DNA of 64,000 nt from CADCVT01 sp035940955 (GTDB lineage: Bacteria > Actinomycetota > Thermoleophilia > Solirubrobacterales > Solirubrobacteraceae): assembly GCA_035940955.1 (NCBI GenBank), contig DASZEJ010000160.1:8281-72280 (forward strand), written 5' to 3'. The stretch's first letter is position 1, and every line of letters begins with the position of its first letter. Below, piece after piece: positions 1-7,240 of the stretch. Made by a program: the position numbers and the translations under genes. The notes beneath the pieces are model-generated. The model saw nothing but the letters and a program-made list of their open reading frames with translations, was not told the DNA's origin and did no database searches.

Positions 1-6
1 AGTACC

Positions 7-306
7 ATGGCTAGTTCCGTGACCCCGAGGAAGGGCCGATTCATGACCCGACTGCGCCTTAGCGACGGGGTCGACCTGCAAGTCGATCTGCCGCTCGCTG
101 AAGTTCAGGAAGCACTACAGCGCGCACTGGCAGAGATGAAGATGCTCGAGGTCACGGTGGACGGCAACCAGGTTGTCGTCGTAAACCCCAGCCAGGTCCT
201 GTACCTCGCTGATGCGACAGTCGCGTCGGCGCACGGCGACTCGCTGAACGGCTCTACGCCGAACGGGTCTCAGGCTCGTCGGCTTTCGCCTGCACCGCCC
301 CGCTGA
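7..306 (+). CDS. Small hypothetical protein, 99 aa
   Basis: No family recognised. Two in-frame starts are possible: ATG at 7 and ATG at 43. The second removes a basic, non-conserved-looking leader and begins MTRLRLSDGVDLQVDL, so it may be the true start. Residues about 15-65 alternate short hydrophobic strands with one amphipathic helix and end in VVVVNPSQVLYLAD, the look of a small alpha/beta domain. The last 30 residues are Ser/Pro/Arg-rich and probably disordered. The 3' end overlaps the end of the convergent membrane-protein gene by about 50 nt. The promoter lies outside the window. Base composition is somewhat lower in GC than the housekeeping genes further on. Confidence 0.6.
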   Translation: MASSVTPRKGRFMTRLRLSDGVDLQVDLPLAEVQEALQRALAEMKMLEVTVDGNQVVVVNPSQVLYLADATVASAHGDSLNGSTPNGSQARRLSPAPPR

Positions 307-580
307 CGCTCGGATCGTCGAACGCGGCGGCCGGCGCGCGAACGCCCACCCCAACTCCTGCATCCCCCGCCTGAGTGCTGACCTGCGCCCGAATGCCGGT
401 CCAGTAGGGCGCGGTGATCGCTAGCAACGCGAGTACGGCAAAGCCGGCTGCTGCGATGTACTCGTGTTGCCAGAAGACGAGGTACGTTGACGACGCGAGG
501 AAATCGACGAACGCGGCGACGACGCACGCCGCGAACCACCAAGGGATCTGATCGCTACGGGTGTTCTGTGGTTTGGACAA
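254..580 (-). CDS. Small membrane protein with two predicted TM helices
   Basis: Hypothetical. From the chosen start it is 108 residues: a short polar head, then two hydrophobic segments (one starting at WWFAACVVAAFVDFLAS and one around YIAAAGFAVLALLAI), then an acidic, Ala-rich cytoplasmic or periplasmic tail. I chose TTG at 580 because AAGGAAG stands 6 nt before it. The frame stays open to GTG at 631, which would add 17 basic residues without a good ribosome-binding site. The tail overlaps the convergent gene before it, so its last residues are the least certain part. No family assigned. Confidence 0.5.
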   Translation of the reverse strand: MSKPQNTRSDQIPWWFAACVVAAFVDFLASSTYLVFWQHEYIAAAGFAVLALLAITAPYWTGIRAQVSTQAGDAGVGVGVRAPAAAFDDPSVSGAVQAKADEPETRSA

Positions 581-670
581 GGAGCGCTTCCTTTTTCCAT
601 CCGAGCGCTCCCTAAGATTCTCGACTACCACGATCGAAGTATCCCAGGCAACTCTCGTTGCTTATGAGTG

Positions 671-695
671 CGAAGCCCCGCCGCTCGGGGCTTCG
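671..695. terminator. Perfect 10-bp hairpin, terminator-like
   Basis: CGAAGCCCCG at 671-680 pairs perfectly with 686-695 around a 5-nt loop. It is followed by GCATGTTTGCG, which is only weakly T-rich. It lies in the roughly 350-nt gap between the small membrane gene (start near 580) and the enoyl-CoA hydratase remnant. A smaller hairpin (GCAAC/GTTGC, 648-661) sits just before it. No gene reads into it from the left, so it may terminate a lost gene or an unseen transcript. From 700 to 890 I see nothing else that I can support. Confidence 0.45.
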
Positions 696-892
696 TGCAT
701 GTTTGCGCGAAGTGCGGTCGGATTGGGCGGGGCACCCGAATGTGGCGCACTAATCGCCGAGCTTCGCTGCTCCTTCAGCAACCGCCGTCGGGTCAGCACG
801 CGCGGTGTCGGTTCGGCCTACGCCGTTCGCGCGTTCCATCGGTTGGTCGTGGATCACGACTGCACTCGACTCATCGGTCGGCTACGACGATG

Positions 893-930
893 TAGCGTCG
901 GTTGCGTCGAAACCGACGCACCGGGAGCGC
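893..930 (+). promoter_or_regulatory. Leader of the broken hydratase gene: -10 box, 9-bp hairpin, SD
   Basis: TAGCGT at 893-898 fits the -10 form common in this window. Overlapping it, GCGTCGGTT (895-903) and AACCGACGC (911-919) form a perfect 9-bp stem with a 7-nt loop. GGGAG at 923-927 is spaced 6 nt from the GTG at 934. The intact signals show that the truncated gene downstream was once functional. Confidence 0.4.
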
Positions 931-933
931 CCC

Positions 934-1129
934 GTGCCCTACGAGACCATCAACTTCGAGCGCGACGGACACGTCCTCGTCATGGGCCTGAACCGCCCGC
1001 AGAAGCGCAACGCATTCGACATGACGATGCTCCGGCAGCTGGCCGCCGCGTGCGGCGAGCTCGACGGCGACGACGAGCTGCGCGCCGGCGTTCCTGTCGT
1101 GCAGCGAGGCGGAGTTCGTCGCGCGCTGA
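934..1129 (+). pseudogene. Enoyl-CoA hydratase/isomerase (crotonase) remnant
   Basis: The GTG start is preceded by a good SD. The first roughly 52 codons read as a normal crotonase N-terminus, with ETINFERDGHVLVMGLNRPQ followed by KRNAFDMTML and DDELRAGV. Crotonases run to about 260 residues, but here similarity stops at about 1085. One base out of frame, the DNA then reads FLSCSEAEFVAR and a TGA at 1127-1129, which loosely resembles the extreme C-terminus of such enzymes. The simplest reading is an internal deletion that removed the middle of the gene and shifted the frame. No oxyanion-hole or catalytic segment remains, so the product cannot be active. The C-terminal match is weak and by eye. 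Confidence 0.65.
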
Positions 1130-1138
1130 GCCGGCGGC

Positions 1139-1981
1139 TCAGCCCGCCGCCACCGCCGCGACGCCCGCGAACGCGATCGCGACGCCCGCCTGCTGCGGGC
1201 GGCGCAGGCGCTCCTTGAGCACGGCGCGCGCGAGCAGCACGGTCGCGACCGGGTAGAGCGAGCCGACGACGGACACGATCGACAGGAGGCCCTCGGTCAT
1301 CGCGAGCGCGTAGAGCCCGGTCGCCGTGAGGTCGAGCGCGCCGATCGCCGCGAGCGCGCCGAGGTCGCGGCGGCCGGGCCGCACGGCGGGGGCGCGGGCC
1401 GCCACTACGGCGGCGAGGACCGGGATCGCCGCCGCGCGGCCGAGGAGCAGCAGCCACAGGATGCTCTCGTCCGCGACCGCGTCGGTCAGCGTGAAGTAGG
1501 CGCCGAACGCCACCGCCGCGACGACCGCCAGCGCGATGCCGCGGCGCGACCCCGCCGCCGCGCCGGCGTCGTCGTGTACCTCGCGGGAGGCGAGGACCAC
1601 CCCGGCCAGCGTCGCGACCAGGCCGAGAGCCTGCAGCGCGCTCAGTCGGTCGCCGGTCGCGATGCCGACGATCGCGGGCAGCGTCACGCCGCTGGCGGAG
1701 ATCGGCGCGACCACGCTCATCGTCCCGAGCGCGAGCGCCCGGTAGAACGCGCCGAGCGCCAGCGCGCCGGTCAGGCCGGCCAGCAGCGACAGCCACACCG
1801 TGCTCCCCGCGGGCGGCCCCGTCGCGGTCGCGACGACGATCGCGGCCACGATCAGCGCGCCCGCGAGCTGCTGGCCGAGCAGCACGACGAGCGCCGGGAG
1901 CCGGCGGCTGGTCAGGCCGCCGGCGAAGTCCGAGACGCCCCAGCAGGCCGAAGCCGCCAGGGCGAGGGCTACGGCGAGCAG
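1139..1981 (-). CDS. EamA-family (DMT) transporter
   Basis: Ten-TM drug/metabolite transporter built from two EamA repeats; such proteins usually export amino acids, nucleosides or other small metabolites, and the substrate here is unknown. The first ordinary start codon is GTG at 1885 (248 aa), but the frame upstream encodes a convincing first TM segment (LLAVALALAASACWGVSDFA), a hallmark of EamA N-termini. That segment begins directly after the stop codon of the aldehyde dehydrogenase. The only usable initiator there is CTG at 1979-1981, giving 280 aa, the normal family length. I therefore annotate the CTG start, only 3 nt after the upstream stop, which implies translational coupling. If CTG is not used, the protein lacks TM1. 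Confidence 0.75.
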   Translation of the reverse strand: MLAVALALAASACWGVSDFAGGLTSRRLPALVVLLGQQLAGALIVAAIVVATATGPPAGSTVWLSLLAGLTGALALGAFYRALALGTMSVVAPISASGVTLPAIVGIATGDRLSALQALGLVATLAGVVLASREVHDDAGAAAGSRRGIALAVVAAVAFGAYFTLTDAVADESILWLLLLGRAAAIPVLAAVVAARAPAVRPGRRDLGALAAIGALDLTATGLYALAMTEGLLSIVSVVGSLYPVATVLLARAVLKERLRRPQQAGVAIAFAGVAAVAAG

Positions 1982-1984
1982 GGC

Positions 1985-3538
1985 CTACGCGCGCCTGCCG
2001 CGCCCGTACAGCAGCTTCAGCGCGCCGGCGAGGAGCTTCGTCGTGCGCGAGCGGTACGGGTACATGTGGACGTCCTTCTTCGGCGCGAACCGCGTCACGA
2101 GCAGCGACTGCTGCGCGCAGTACTTGCGGATTCCCGCGGCGCCGTGGCGCGAGCCGAGCCCCGACGCCTTCCAGCCGCCCATCGGCAGCTCGAGCGCCGA
2201 ATAGCCGACCATGACGTCGTTGACGTCGACCGCGCCCGACTCGACGCGCCGGGCGATCGCCTCGCCCTTCGCGACGTCCTTGGTGAACACCGAGCCGGCG
2301 AGGCCGTACTTCGAGTCGTTGGCCAGGCGGATGGCCTCCTCGGCGTCGCGGACCTTCATGATCGGCAGCGTCGGGCCGAACGTCTCCTCGGTCATCGCCT
2401 TCATCGTGTGGTCGACGTCGACCAGGACCGTCGGCTCGAAGAAGTGGCCCGGGCCGTCCTTGCGGTGCCCGCCGACCAGCACGCGGGCGCCCTTGGCCTT
2501 CGCGTCCTCGACGTGGTCCTCGATGATCTCCATCTGCCGGGGGAACGTGATCGCGCCCACGTCGACCGATCCCGGCCCGGCGGGCACGCCCTGGCGCAGC
2601 TCGCGGACCTTCTCGGTGACCTTGGCGACGAACTCGTCGTACACCGGCTCCTCGACGTAGACGCGCTCGACCGAGATGCACGTCTGCCCGCCGTTCTGCA
2701 TCGAGTAGAAGACGGCGGCGTTGGCCGCGCGCTCCAGGTCGGCGTCCTCGAGGACGATCATCGGGTCCTTGCCGCCCAGCTCGAGCTGGACGGGCGTGAT
2801 CGTCTCGGCGGCGCGCGCCATGACCTTCTTCCCGGTGGCCGTCGACCCCGTGAACATGATCATGTCGGCCTCGTCGATCAGCGCCGCGCCGGTCTCCCCA
2901 CGGCCGGTCGCGACCTGGAAGACGCCCTCCGGCATGCCGCACCGGTCGCGCAGCGCCTCCTCCATGAGCAGCGACGTCAGCGGCGTGATCTCCGACGGCT
3001 TGAGGATCACCGCGTTGCCCGCGGCGAGCGCGGGGATGCAGTCGCCGAACGAGTTCGTCAGCGGGTAGTTCCACGGCCCGATCACGCCGACGAGCCCGAG
3101 CGGCCGGTAGCGGACGACGAGCCGGCGGCCCTTGACCATGAGCTGCGCGGTCTTGACCTTCTCGTCGGCCAGGTACTTCGGCGCGTTCTCGGCCCAGAAG
3201 CCGAACGCGAAGCCCGTGTAGTTGATCTCGGCGAGCAGCGCGTCCTCGTACGTCTTGCCGGTCTCGGCGACGATCGTCTCGATGACGCGGTCGCGGTTGT
3301 CCATCAGCCACTTCTGCGCACGCAGGAACACGCGCTCGCGGCCCTCGAAGCCGAGCGCCTCCCAGGCGGGCTGCGCCGCCCGCGCGCGGCGGGCCAGCTC
3401 GGCGACCTGCTCGGCCGACAGGTCGGGCACGCGCCGGATCTCCGCTCCCGTCGCGGGGTTCTCGACGACGATCTCGCCGGTGGGCGATCCGCCGTTGCCG
3501 CTCTGGTGGGGCGCGACGCGCTCCTCGACGCCTGCCAT
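1985..3538 (-). CDS. Aldehyde dehydrogenase, succinate-semialdehyde dehydrogenase type
   Basis: NAD(P)-dependent aldehyde dehydrogenase of 517 residues. Visible signatures are the cofactor segment IGPWNYPL, FTGSTATGKKV, the general-base glutamate in ELGGKDP and the catalytic cysteine in GGQTCISVERVYV. The order and wording resemble actinobacterial GabD2-like succinate-semialdehyde dehydrogenases, but substrate cannot be read from sequence. The start ATG at 3538 is backed by AGGGGAG about 6 nt upstream; an upstream in-frame start at 3580 lacks this. The transcript has a leader: TAGGGT lies about 45 nt before the ATG. It is downstream of the cyclophilin gene (58-nt gap) and upstream of the EamA gene (3-nt gap). 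Together with the fused oxoglutarate dehydrogenase at 59558 it could serve a succinate-semialdehyde bypass. Confidence 0.88.
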   Translation of the reverse strand: MAGVEERVAPHQSGNGGSPTGEIVVENPATGAEIRRVPDLSAEQVAELARRARAAQPAWEALGFEGRERVFLRAQKWLMDNRDRVIETIVAETGKTYEDALLAEINYTGFAFGFWAENAPKYLADEKVKTAQLMVKGRRLVVRYRPLGLVGVIGPWNYPLTNSFGDCIPALAAGNAVILKPSEITPLTSLLMEEALRDRCGMPEGVFQVATGRGETGAALIDEADMIMFTGSTATGKKVMARAAETITPVQLELGGKDPMIVLEDADLERAANAAVFYSMQNGGQTCISVERVYVEEPVYDEFVAKVTEKVRELRQGVPAGPGSVDVGAITFPRQMEIIEDHVEDAKAKGARVLVGGHRKDGPGHFFEPTVLVDVDHTMKAMTEETFGPTLPIMKVRDAEEAIRLANDSKYGLAGSVFTKDVAKGEAIARRVESGAVDVNDVMVGYSALELPMGGWKASGLGSRHGAAGIRKYCAQQSLLVTRFAPKKDVHMYPYRSRTTKLLAGALKLLYGRGRRA

Positions 3539-3596
3539 GTCCTGCTCCCCTCGTACGAACGTGCCTGGCTGAGCGGCCAAACCCTAGCCGAGGGCG

Positions 3597-4058
3597 CTAG
3601 AGCTGGAGGTCGATGCCCTCGATGACGACGTCCTCGAGCGGCTTGTCGCGCCGGTCGGTCTCGGCCGCCTCGATCCGGTCGACGACGTCCATCCCCTCGA
3701 CGACCCGCCCGAACACGGTGTGCTTGCCGTCGAGCCACGGCGCCTGGCCGGTGGTGACGATGAAGAACTGCGACCCGTTGGTGTTCGGCCCCGCGTTCGC
3801 CATCGCCAGCGCGCCGCGGACGACCTTGTGGTCGTTGGCCTCGTCGTCGAACGTGTAGCCGGGGCCGCCGGTGCCGGTGCCGGTCGGGTCGCCGCCCTGG
3901 ATCATGAAGTCGCGGATGATCCGGTGGAAGATCACGCCGTCGTAGAAGCCCTCGCCGGCGAGCTTCTTGAAGTTGGCGACGGTCTGCGGGGCGTCCTCGT
4001 CGAAGAGCTCGAGCTGGATCGGCCCCTCGCTGGTCCGCATGGTGGCGAGCGAGGGCAT
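3597..4058 (-). CDS. Cyclophilin-type peptidyl-prolyl cis-trans isomerase
   Basis: Complete cyclophilin of 153 residues that catalyses proline isomerisation during folding. It contains the family core: FKKLAGEGFYDGVIFHRII with the catalytic Arg in FHRI, the strand FMIQGGDPTGTGTGGPGY, the loop ANAGPNTNGSQFFI and the HTVFGRVVEGMDVV segment. No signal peptide or TM is visible, so it is cytoplasmic (PpiB-like). Its ATG directly abuts the TAG of the upstream zinc-ribbon gene (stop codon and start codon with no base between), so the two are co-translated. Nothing is unusual in the active-site residues. Confidence 0.93.
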   Translation of the reverse strand: MPSLATMRTSEGPIQLELFDEDAPQTVANFKKLAGEGFYDGVIFHRIIRDFMIQGGDPTGTGTGGPGYTFDDEANDHKVVRGALAMANAGPNTNGSQFFIVTTGQAPWLDGKHTVFGRVVEGMDVVDRIEAAETDRRDKPLEDVVIEGIDLQL

Positions 4059-5114
4059 CTACGCGGCCGGCTTGAGCAGGGCGACCTCGGGGACCACGAC
4101 CTTCGTGTCCGCCGGCTGGTCGGTGAACCACAGCAGGACGTGGCGGTACTTCTCGCCGCCGGCGCTGAGCTTCTCGTCGGTGCCGAAGTCGCGCGTCGTG
4201 TCGAGCTTGGACCAGTACTTGGTCGCCCCGGGCGAGTTGTCGGGCGCGGTCCCCAGCTTGGTCGCGTAGAGCTCGACGCTGAACCCGGGCGTGCCGGTCT
4301 GCAGGCGGACCTTGTCGATCGCCTGCGCCTTCTCGAGCGAGATCAGCAGGCCGACGTTCACCTTGCCGTCCGTTCCGACCGGGGCCTCCCAGGCGGTCTT
4401 GGCGCGGCCGTCGATCGCCTCGGCCGGGTCGCCGGTGAGGCCGGCGGCGCGGTTCTGCGGGTCGAAGGTCGACGCGGCGTCGGGCGCGAGGGCGATGACG
4501 CGGCTGACGGGCTTGTCCTGCTCGGTGGCCTCGTCCTCGGTGCCGGTGGCGGTGCCGGCCCCGGTGCCGGTGTCCGTGCCGGCGCTCGTGCCCGAGCCCG
4601 AGCCCGAGGAGCTCGACCCGCCGCTCGTCCCTGAGCCGGTGCCCGAGCCCGTGTCGCCGCTCGAGCCGGCCGTCGCGTCGTCGCCGGCGCCCGAGCCGCC
4701 CGCGGGCGCCTTGCCGTCGCCGGCGTCGTCCGTCGGCGCGGGGACCGACGGCGTCTCGTCGGCGGGTGCGGGCGTCGCGGGGGCCGGCGCGGGCGGGGCC
4801 GCGGGGACGGCGGCCGGCGGCGGCGCCTGGGCGACCGTGCGCGGCTCGGGGTCGCTCGACAGCGCCGCGTACGCGGCCGCCGCGGCGCCGAGGGCGAGCA
4901 CCGCGACGGCGGCCAGGACGGTCAGCGCGGCGCGGCGGCCGGGGCGGTCGCCGATGCGGCCGGGCTGCGCGGTGCCGCACTCCAGGCACCAGTCCTGCCC
5001 CTCGGCGAGCAGCGCGGCGCAGGTGACGCACAGGCGCGACGCGTCGTCGGGGACGACGACCTCGGGGGGCGGGGTCTCGGTCTGCTGGGTGGGGTTCTCG
5101 ACGGTGCCGGCCAT
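4059..5114 (-). CDS. Membrane-anchored protein: zinc ribbon, TM, low-complexity stalk, discoidin-like domain
   Basis: A 351-residue protein of unknown function with a clear modular order. Near residues 28-45 there is a four-cysteine zinc ribbon (CVTC...CLECG) on the cytoplasmic side. A single TM helix follows at about 60-82 (LTVLAAVAVLALGAAAAAY). Residues about 95-200 are a Pro/Ala then Gly/Ser/Thr-rich stalk that must be extended and extracellular. The C-terminal 150 residues, with AAGLTGDPAEAIDGRAKTAW and a jelly-roll-like strand pattern, resemble F5/8 type C (discoidin/NedA) carbohydrate-binding domains. The ATG at 5114 lies 9 nt behind TAGAAT, a textbook -10 box, so the mRNA is probably leaderless. 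It is transcribed with the cyclophilin gene. Ligand and role are unknown. Confidence 0.75.
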   Translation of the reverse strand: MAGTVENPTQQTETPPPEVVVPDDASRLCVTCAALLAEGQDWCLECGTAQPGRIGDRPGRRAALTVLAAVAVLALGAAAAAYAALSSDPEPRTVAQAPPPAAVPAAPPAPAPATPAPADETPSVPAPTDDAGDGKAPAGGSGAGDDATAGSSGDTGSGTGSGTSGGSSSSGSGSGTSAGTDTGTGAGTATGTEDEATEQDKPVSRVIALAPDAASTFDPQNRAAGLTGDPAEAIDGRAKTAWEAPVGTDGKVNVGLLISLEKAQAIDKVRLQTGTPGFSVELYATKLGTAPDNSPGATKYWSKLDTTRDFGTDEKLSAGGEKYRHVLLWFTDQPADTKVVVPEVALLKPAA

Positions 5115-5147
5115 CAGTCTCGATTCTAAGAACGGAAGTCCGACAGG

Positions 5148-6554
5148 CTAGTTGCGCGCCGGCTCGACTTCCAAACGCCTTCCGCGCAACTCTCTCACGA
5201 TCCGGTCGACCTCGCCCTCCGGCACGTCGAGGAGCGAGAAGCGCTCGAGCACGCGCACGTCGCGCACCGCCTCGCCGTCGAGCCCGGTGTCGGCCGTCAC
5301 GGCGTGGACGAGGTCGGCGACCTCGAACCCGTCGGCGCGCCCGCCGGCGGCGATGAGCGTCACGAAGCGCTCGCGCCCGTCGCGGGCCTGGCGCGGCTTG
5401 GTGTGGCGGCGCGGGCGCTCCTGGATCTTGGCCGGCGCGACGTGCGCCCCCTCGATCCACGGCGAGATCGACGTGCCGATGTGGTGCTCGATCGCCTCGA
5501 GCTCGCGCTTCTGCCGCGGCTCGACGAACGTGATCGCGCGGCCCGAGCGCCCGACGCGGCCGGTGCGGCCGATGCGGTGGACGTAGACGTCGGGCGACGT
5601 CGGCACGTCGAAGTTGACGACGTGCGTCACCGTCGAGATGTCGAGGCCGCGGGCCGCCACGTCGGTCGCCACGAGGATCGGCACCCGCCCGCCCTTGAAC
5701 GACAGCATCACGCCGTCGCGCTGGCCCTGCGACATGTCGCCGTGCAGCGCCTTGACGTTCAGCCCGCGGTCGCGCAGCTTGCGGTAGAGCTGGTCGGTGC
5801 GGATCTTCGTCCGCACGAACACGATCGCCTGGTCGGGCCGCTCGGCCTTGAGCACCTCGACGAGCCGGTCGGCCTTGTCGGCCGGCTTGACCTCGAGCTG
5901 GAACTGCTCGACCGACTCGACGGTGAGCGTCGCCGCCTTGACCTTGACGTGCTCGGGGTCGTAGAGGTAGCGGTCGGCGAGCTTGCGGATCGGCGGCGGC
6001 ATCGTCGCGCTGAACAGCGCCGTCTGGCGGCTGTTCGGCGTCTGCGCGAGGATCTTCTCCACGTCCTCCAGGAAGCCGAGGTCGAGCATCTCGTCGGCCT
6101 CGTCGAGCACGACGAAGCGGCAGTCGGTCAGGACGAGCGACGCGCGCTGCATGAGGTCCATCACCCGGCCGACGGTGCCGACCACGATGTGGCCGCCCGC
6201 GCGCAGCTGCGCCTGCTGCGTCCGGATCGGCGCCCCGCCGAAGGTGGCGACGACGTCGACGCCCTTGCGCTGCGCGTAGGCGCGCAGCGCCTGGGTGACC
6301 TGGATGCACAGCTCGCGCGTCGGCGTCAGCACGAGGCCCTGCACCTCGTCGACGGACGGGTCGACGTACTCGATCATCGGAAGGCCGAACGCGGCGGTCT
6401 TGCCCGAGCCGGTCTGCGCCTGCCCGATGACGTCGCGCCCCGCGAGCATCGGCGGGATGGCCTGCTCCTGGATGGGGCTCGGCTGCTCGTATCCCACGTC
6501 GTGGAGGGCCTCGAGCGTCTGCGGCGACAGGCCGAGGTCGGCAAAGGTGGTCAT
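5148..6554 (-). CDS. DEAD-box RNA helicase with DbpA-like C-terminal RNA-binding domain
   Basis: ATP-dependent RNA helicase of 468 residues acting in ribosome assembly or mRNA turnover. Motifs in order: Q motif (FADLGLSPQT...PSPIQEQAIP), Walker A AQTGSGKTA, DEAD in VVLDEADEML, SAT, the second RecA core with VATDVAARGLDI and the arginine-finger motif HRIGRTGRVGR. The last roughly 75 residues, from FVTLIAAGGRADGFEV, match the DbpA-type RRM found in DeaD/CsdA and DbpA proteins. The start ATG is 9 nt after TAAGCT, a probable leaderless promoter. The gene stands alone: the next gene on the same strand starts 33 nt beyond its stop with its own promoter. Confidence 0.92.
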   Translation of the reverse strand: MTTFADLGLSPQTLEALHDVGYEQPSPIQEQAIPPMLAGRDVIGQAQTGSGKTAAFGLPMIEYVDPSVDEVQGLVLTPTRELCIQVTQALRAYAQRKGVDVVATFGGAPIRTQQAQLRAGGHIVVGTVGRVMDLMQRASLVLTDCRFVVLDEADEMLDLGFLEDVEKILAQTPNSRQTALFSATMPPPIRKLADRYLYDPEHVKVKAATLTVESVEQFQLEVKPADKADRLVEVLKAERPDQAIVFVRTKIRTDQLYRKLRDRGLNVKALHGDMSQGQRDGVMLSFKGGRVPILVATDVAARGLDISTVTHVVNFDVPTSPDVYVHRIGRTGRVGRSGRAITFVEPRQKRELEAIEHHIGTSISPWIEGAHVAPAKIQERPRRHTKPRQARDGRERFVTLIAAGGRADGFEVADLVHAVTADTGLDGEAVRDVRVLERFSLLDVPEGEVDRIVRELRGRRLEVEPARN

Positions 6555-6633
6555 CGGCAGGGCAGCTTATGAAGCCGCTGCGCCGTGAGGGCCCGCGGGG
6601 CCGCGACCTTTGATCCGCGTCACCGTCCACTCC

Positions 6634-6661
6634 GTGCCGCGCAGCGTCTGCCGCGCGGCAC
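6634..6661 (-). terminator. 9-bp hairpin terminator of the cupredoxin gene
   Basis: GTGCCGCGC (6634-6642) pairs perfectly with GCGCGGCAC (6653-6661) around a 10-nt loop, 10 nt past the stop of the cupredoxin gene on the minus strand. No T-tract follows, as is common for actinobacterial terminators. Confidence 0.5.
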
Positions 6662-6671
6662 CGCGAGGGCG

Positions 6672-7142
6672 CTAGTACCCGCTGCCTCCGCCGCCGCCCG
6701 ACGACGTCTCCCCGCCCGAGCCGACGGTGACCGTGCCCTCCATCCCGCGGTCGCGGTGGTCGCCGACGGGGCAGTACCACGTGTACGTCCCGTCCTTCAG
6801 GTCGGCCTCGACCGTGCCGCTGGCGCCGGGGTCGAGCGTCTCGGTCTCGAACTCCTCGCCGTCGGCCTCGATCTCCAGGGCGTGGGGCGCCTTGCCGCGG
6901 TTGGCGACCTCGAAGCGGATCCGGCCGGCCTTCTCGACGGTGGCGTCCTTGGGCTTGATCGCGAAGTCGACCTCGGTGACCTTCAGCGTGGCGGCGAAGT
7001 CGTCGGACAGGGAGCCGCTGACCGCGGTGCGCTCGCCCTCGCCCTCGTCGTCGGAGCCGCAGCCCGCGGCGAGGAGCAGGGCGGCGGCCAGCGCGGCGAG
7101 GAGGCCGCGGGCGGTGTGGGGGGTGGTCGGTGTCGTTCGCAT
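6672..7142 (-). CDS. Cupredoxin-domain lipoprotein (plastocyanin-like)
   Basis: Secreted, lipid-anchored blue-copper-like protein of 156 residues. The N-terminus is a lipoprotein signal with lipobox LLLAAGC, which puts Cys near residue 28 at the outer leaflet. The mature domain is a beta-sandwich with the copper ligands in the expected order: His in APHALEI, then Cys, His and Met in the loop WYCPVGDHRDRGMEG. The C-terminus is a Gly/Ser tail. I chose ATG at 7142, which begins the signal peptide; an upstream GTG-type frame would add 34 Arg/Ala-rich residues. TACGCC lies 8 nt before the ATG. It may carry electrons or buffer copper; no oxidase or denitrification partner is adjacent. Confidence 0.85.
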   Translation of the reverse strand: MRTTPTTPHTARGLLAALAAALLLAAGCGSDDEGEGERTAVSGSLSDDFAATLKVTEVDFAIKPKDATVEKAGRIRFEVANRGKAPHALEIEADGEEFETETLDPGASGTVEADLKDGTYTWYCPVGDHRDRGMEGTVTVGSGGETSSGGGGGSGY

Positions 7143-7240
7143 GTCGTCCGGGCGTACGTCGCGGGCGGCGGCCCGGTTCGCTCGCCGAGCCGTCGGCACC
7201 GCCGCCGCGCCCCGCAACCCAGCCGCGCGCCGCGCCGCCC

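Noticed and set aside
939..3311. Long minus-strand frame opposite the hydratase remnant and across the EamA and dehydrogenase genes
   Set aside because: Arg/Gly/Ala-rich shadow out of frame with the two recognisable proteins.
4540..4830. Tandem repeats of GGTGCCGGTGCC type
   Set aside because: They encode the Gly/Ser/Thr/Pro/Ala stalk of the zinc-ribbon protein; low complexity is at protein level.
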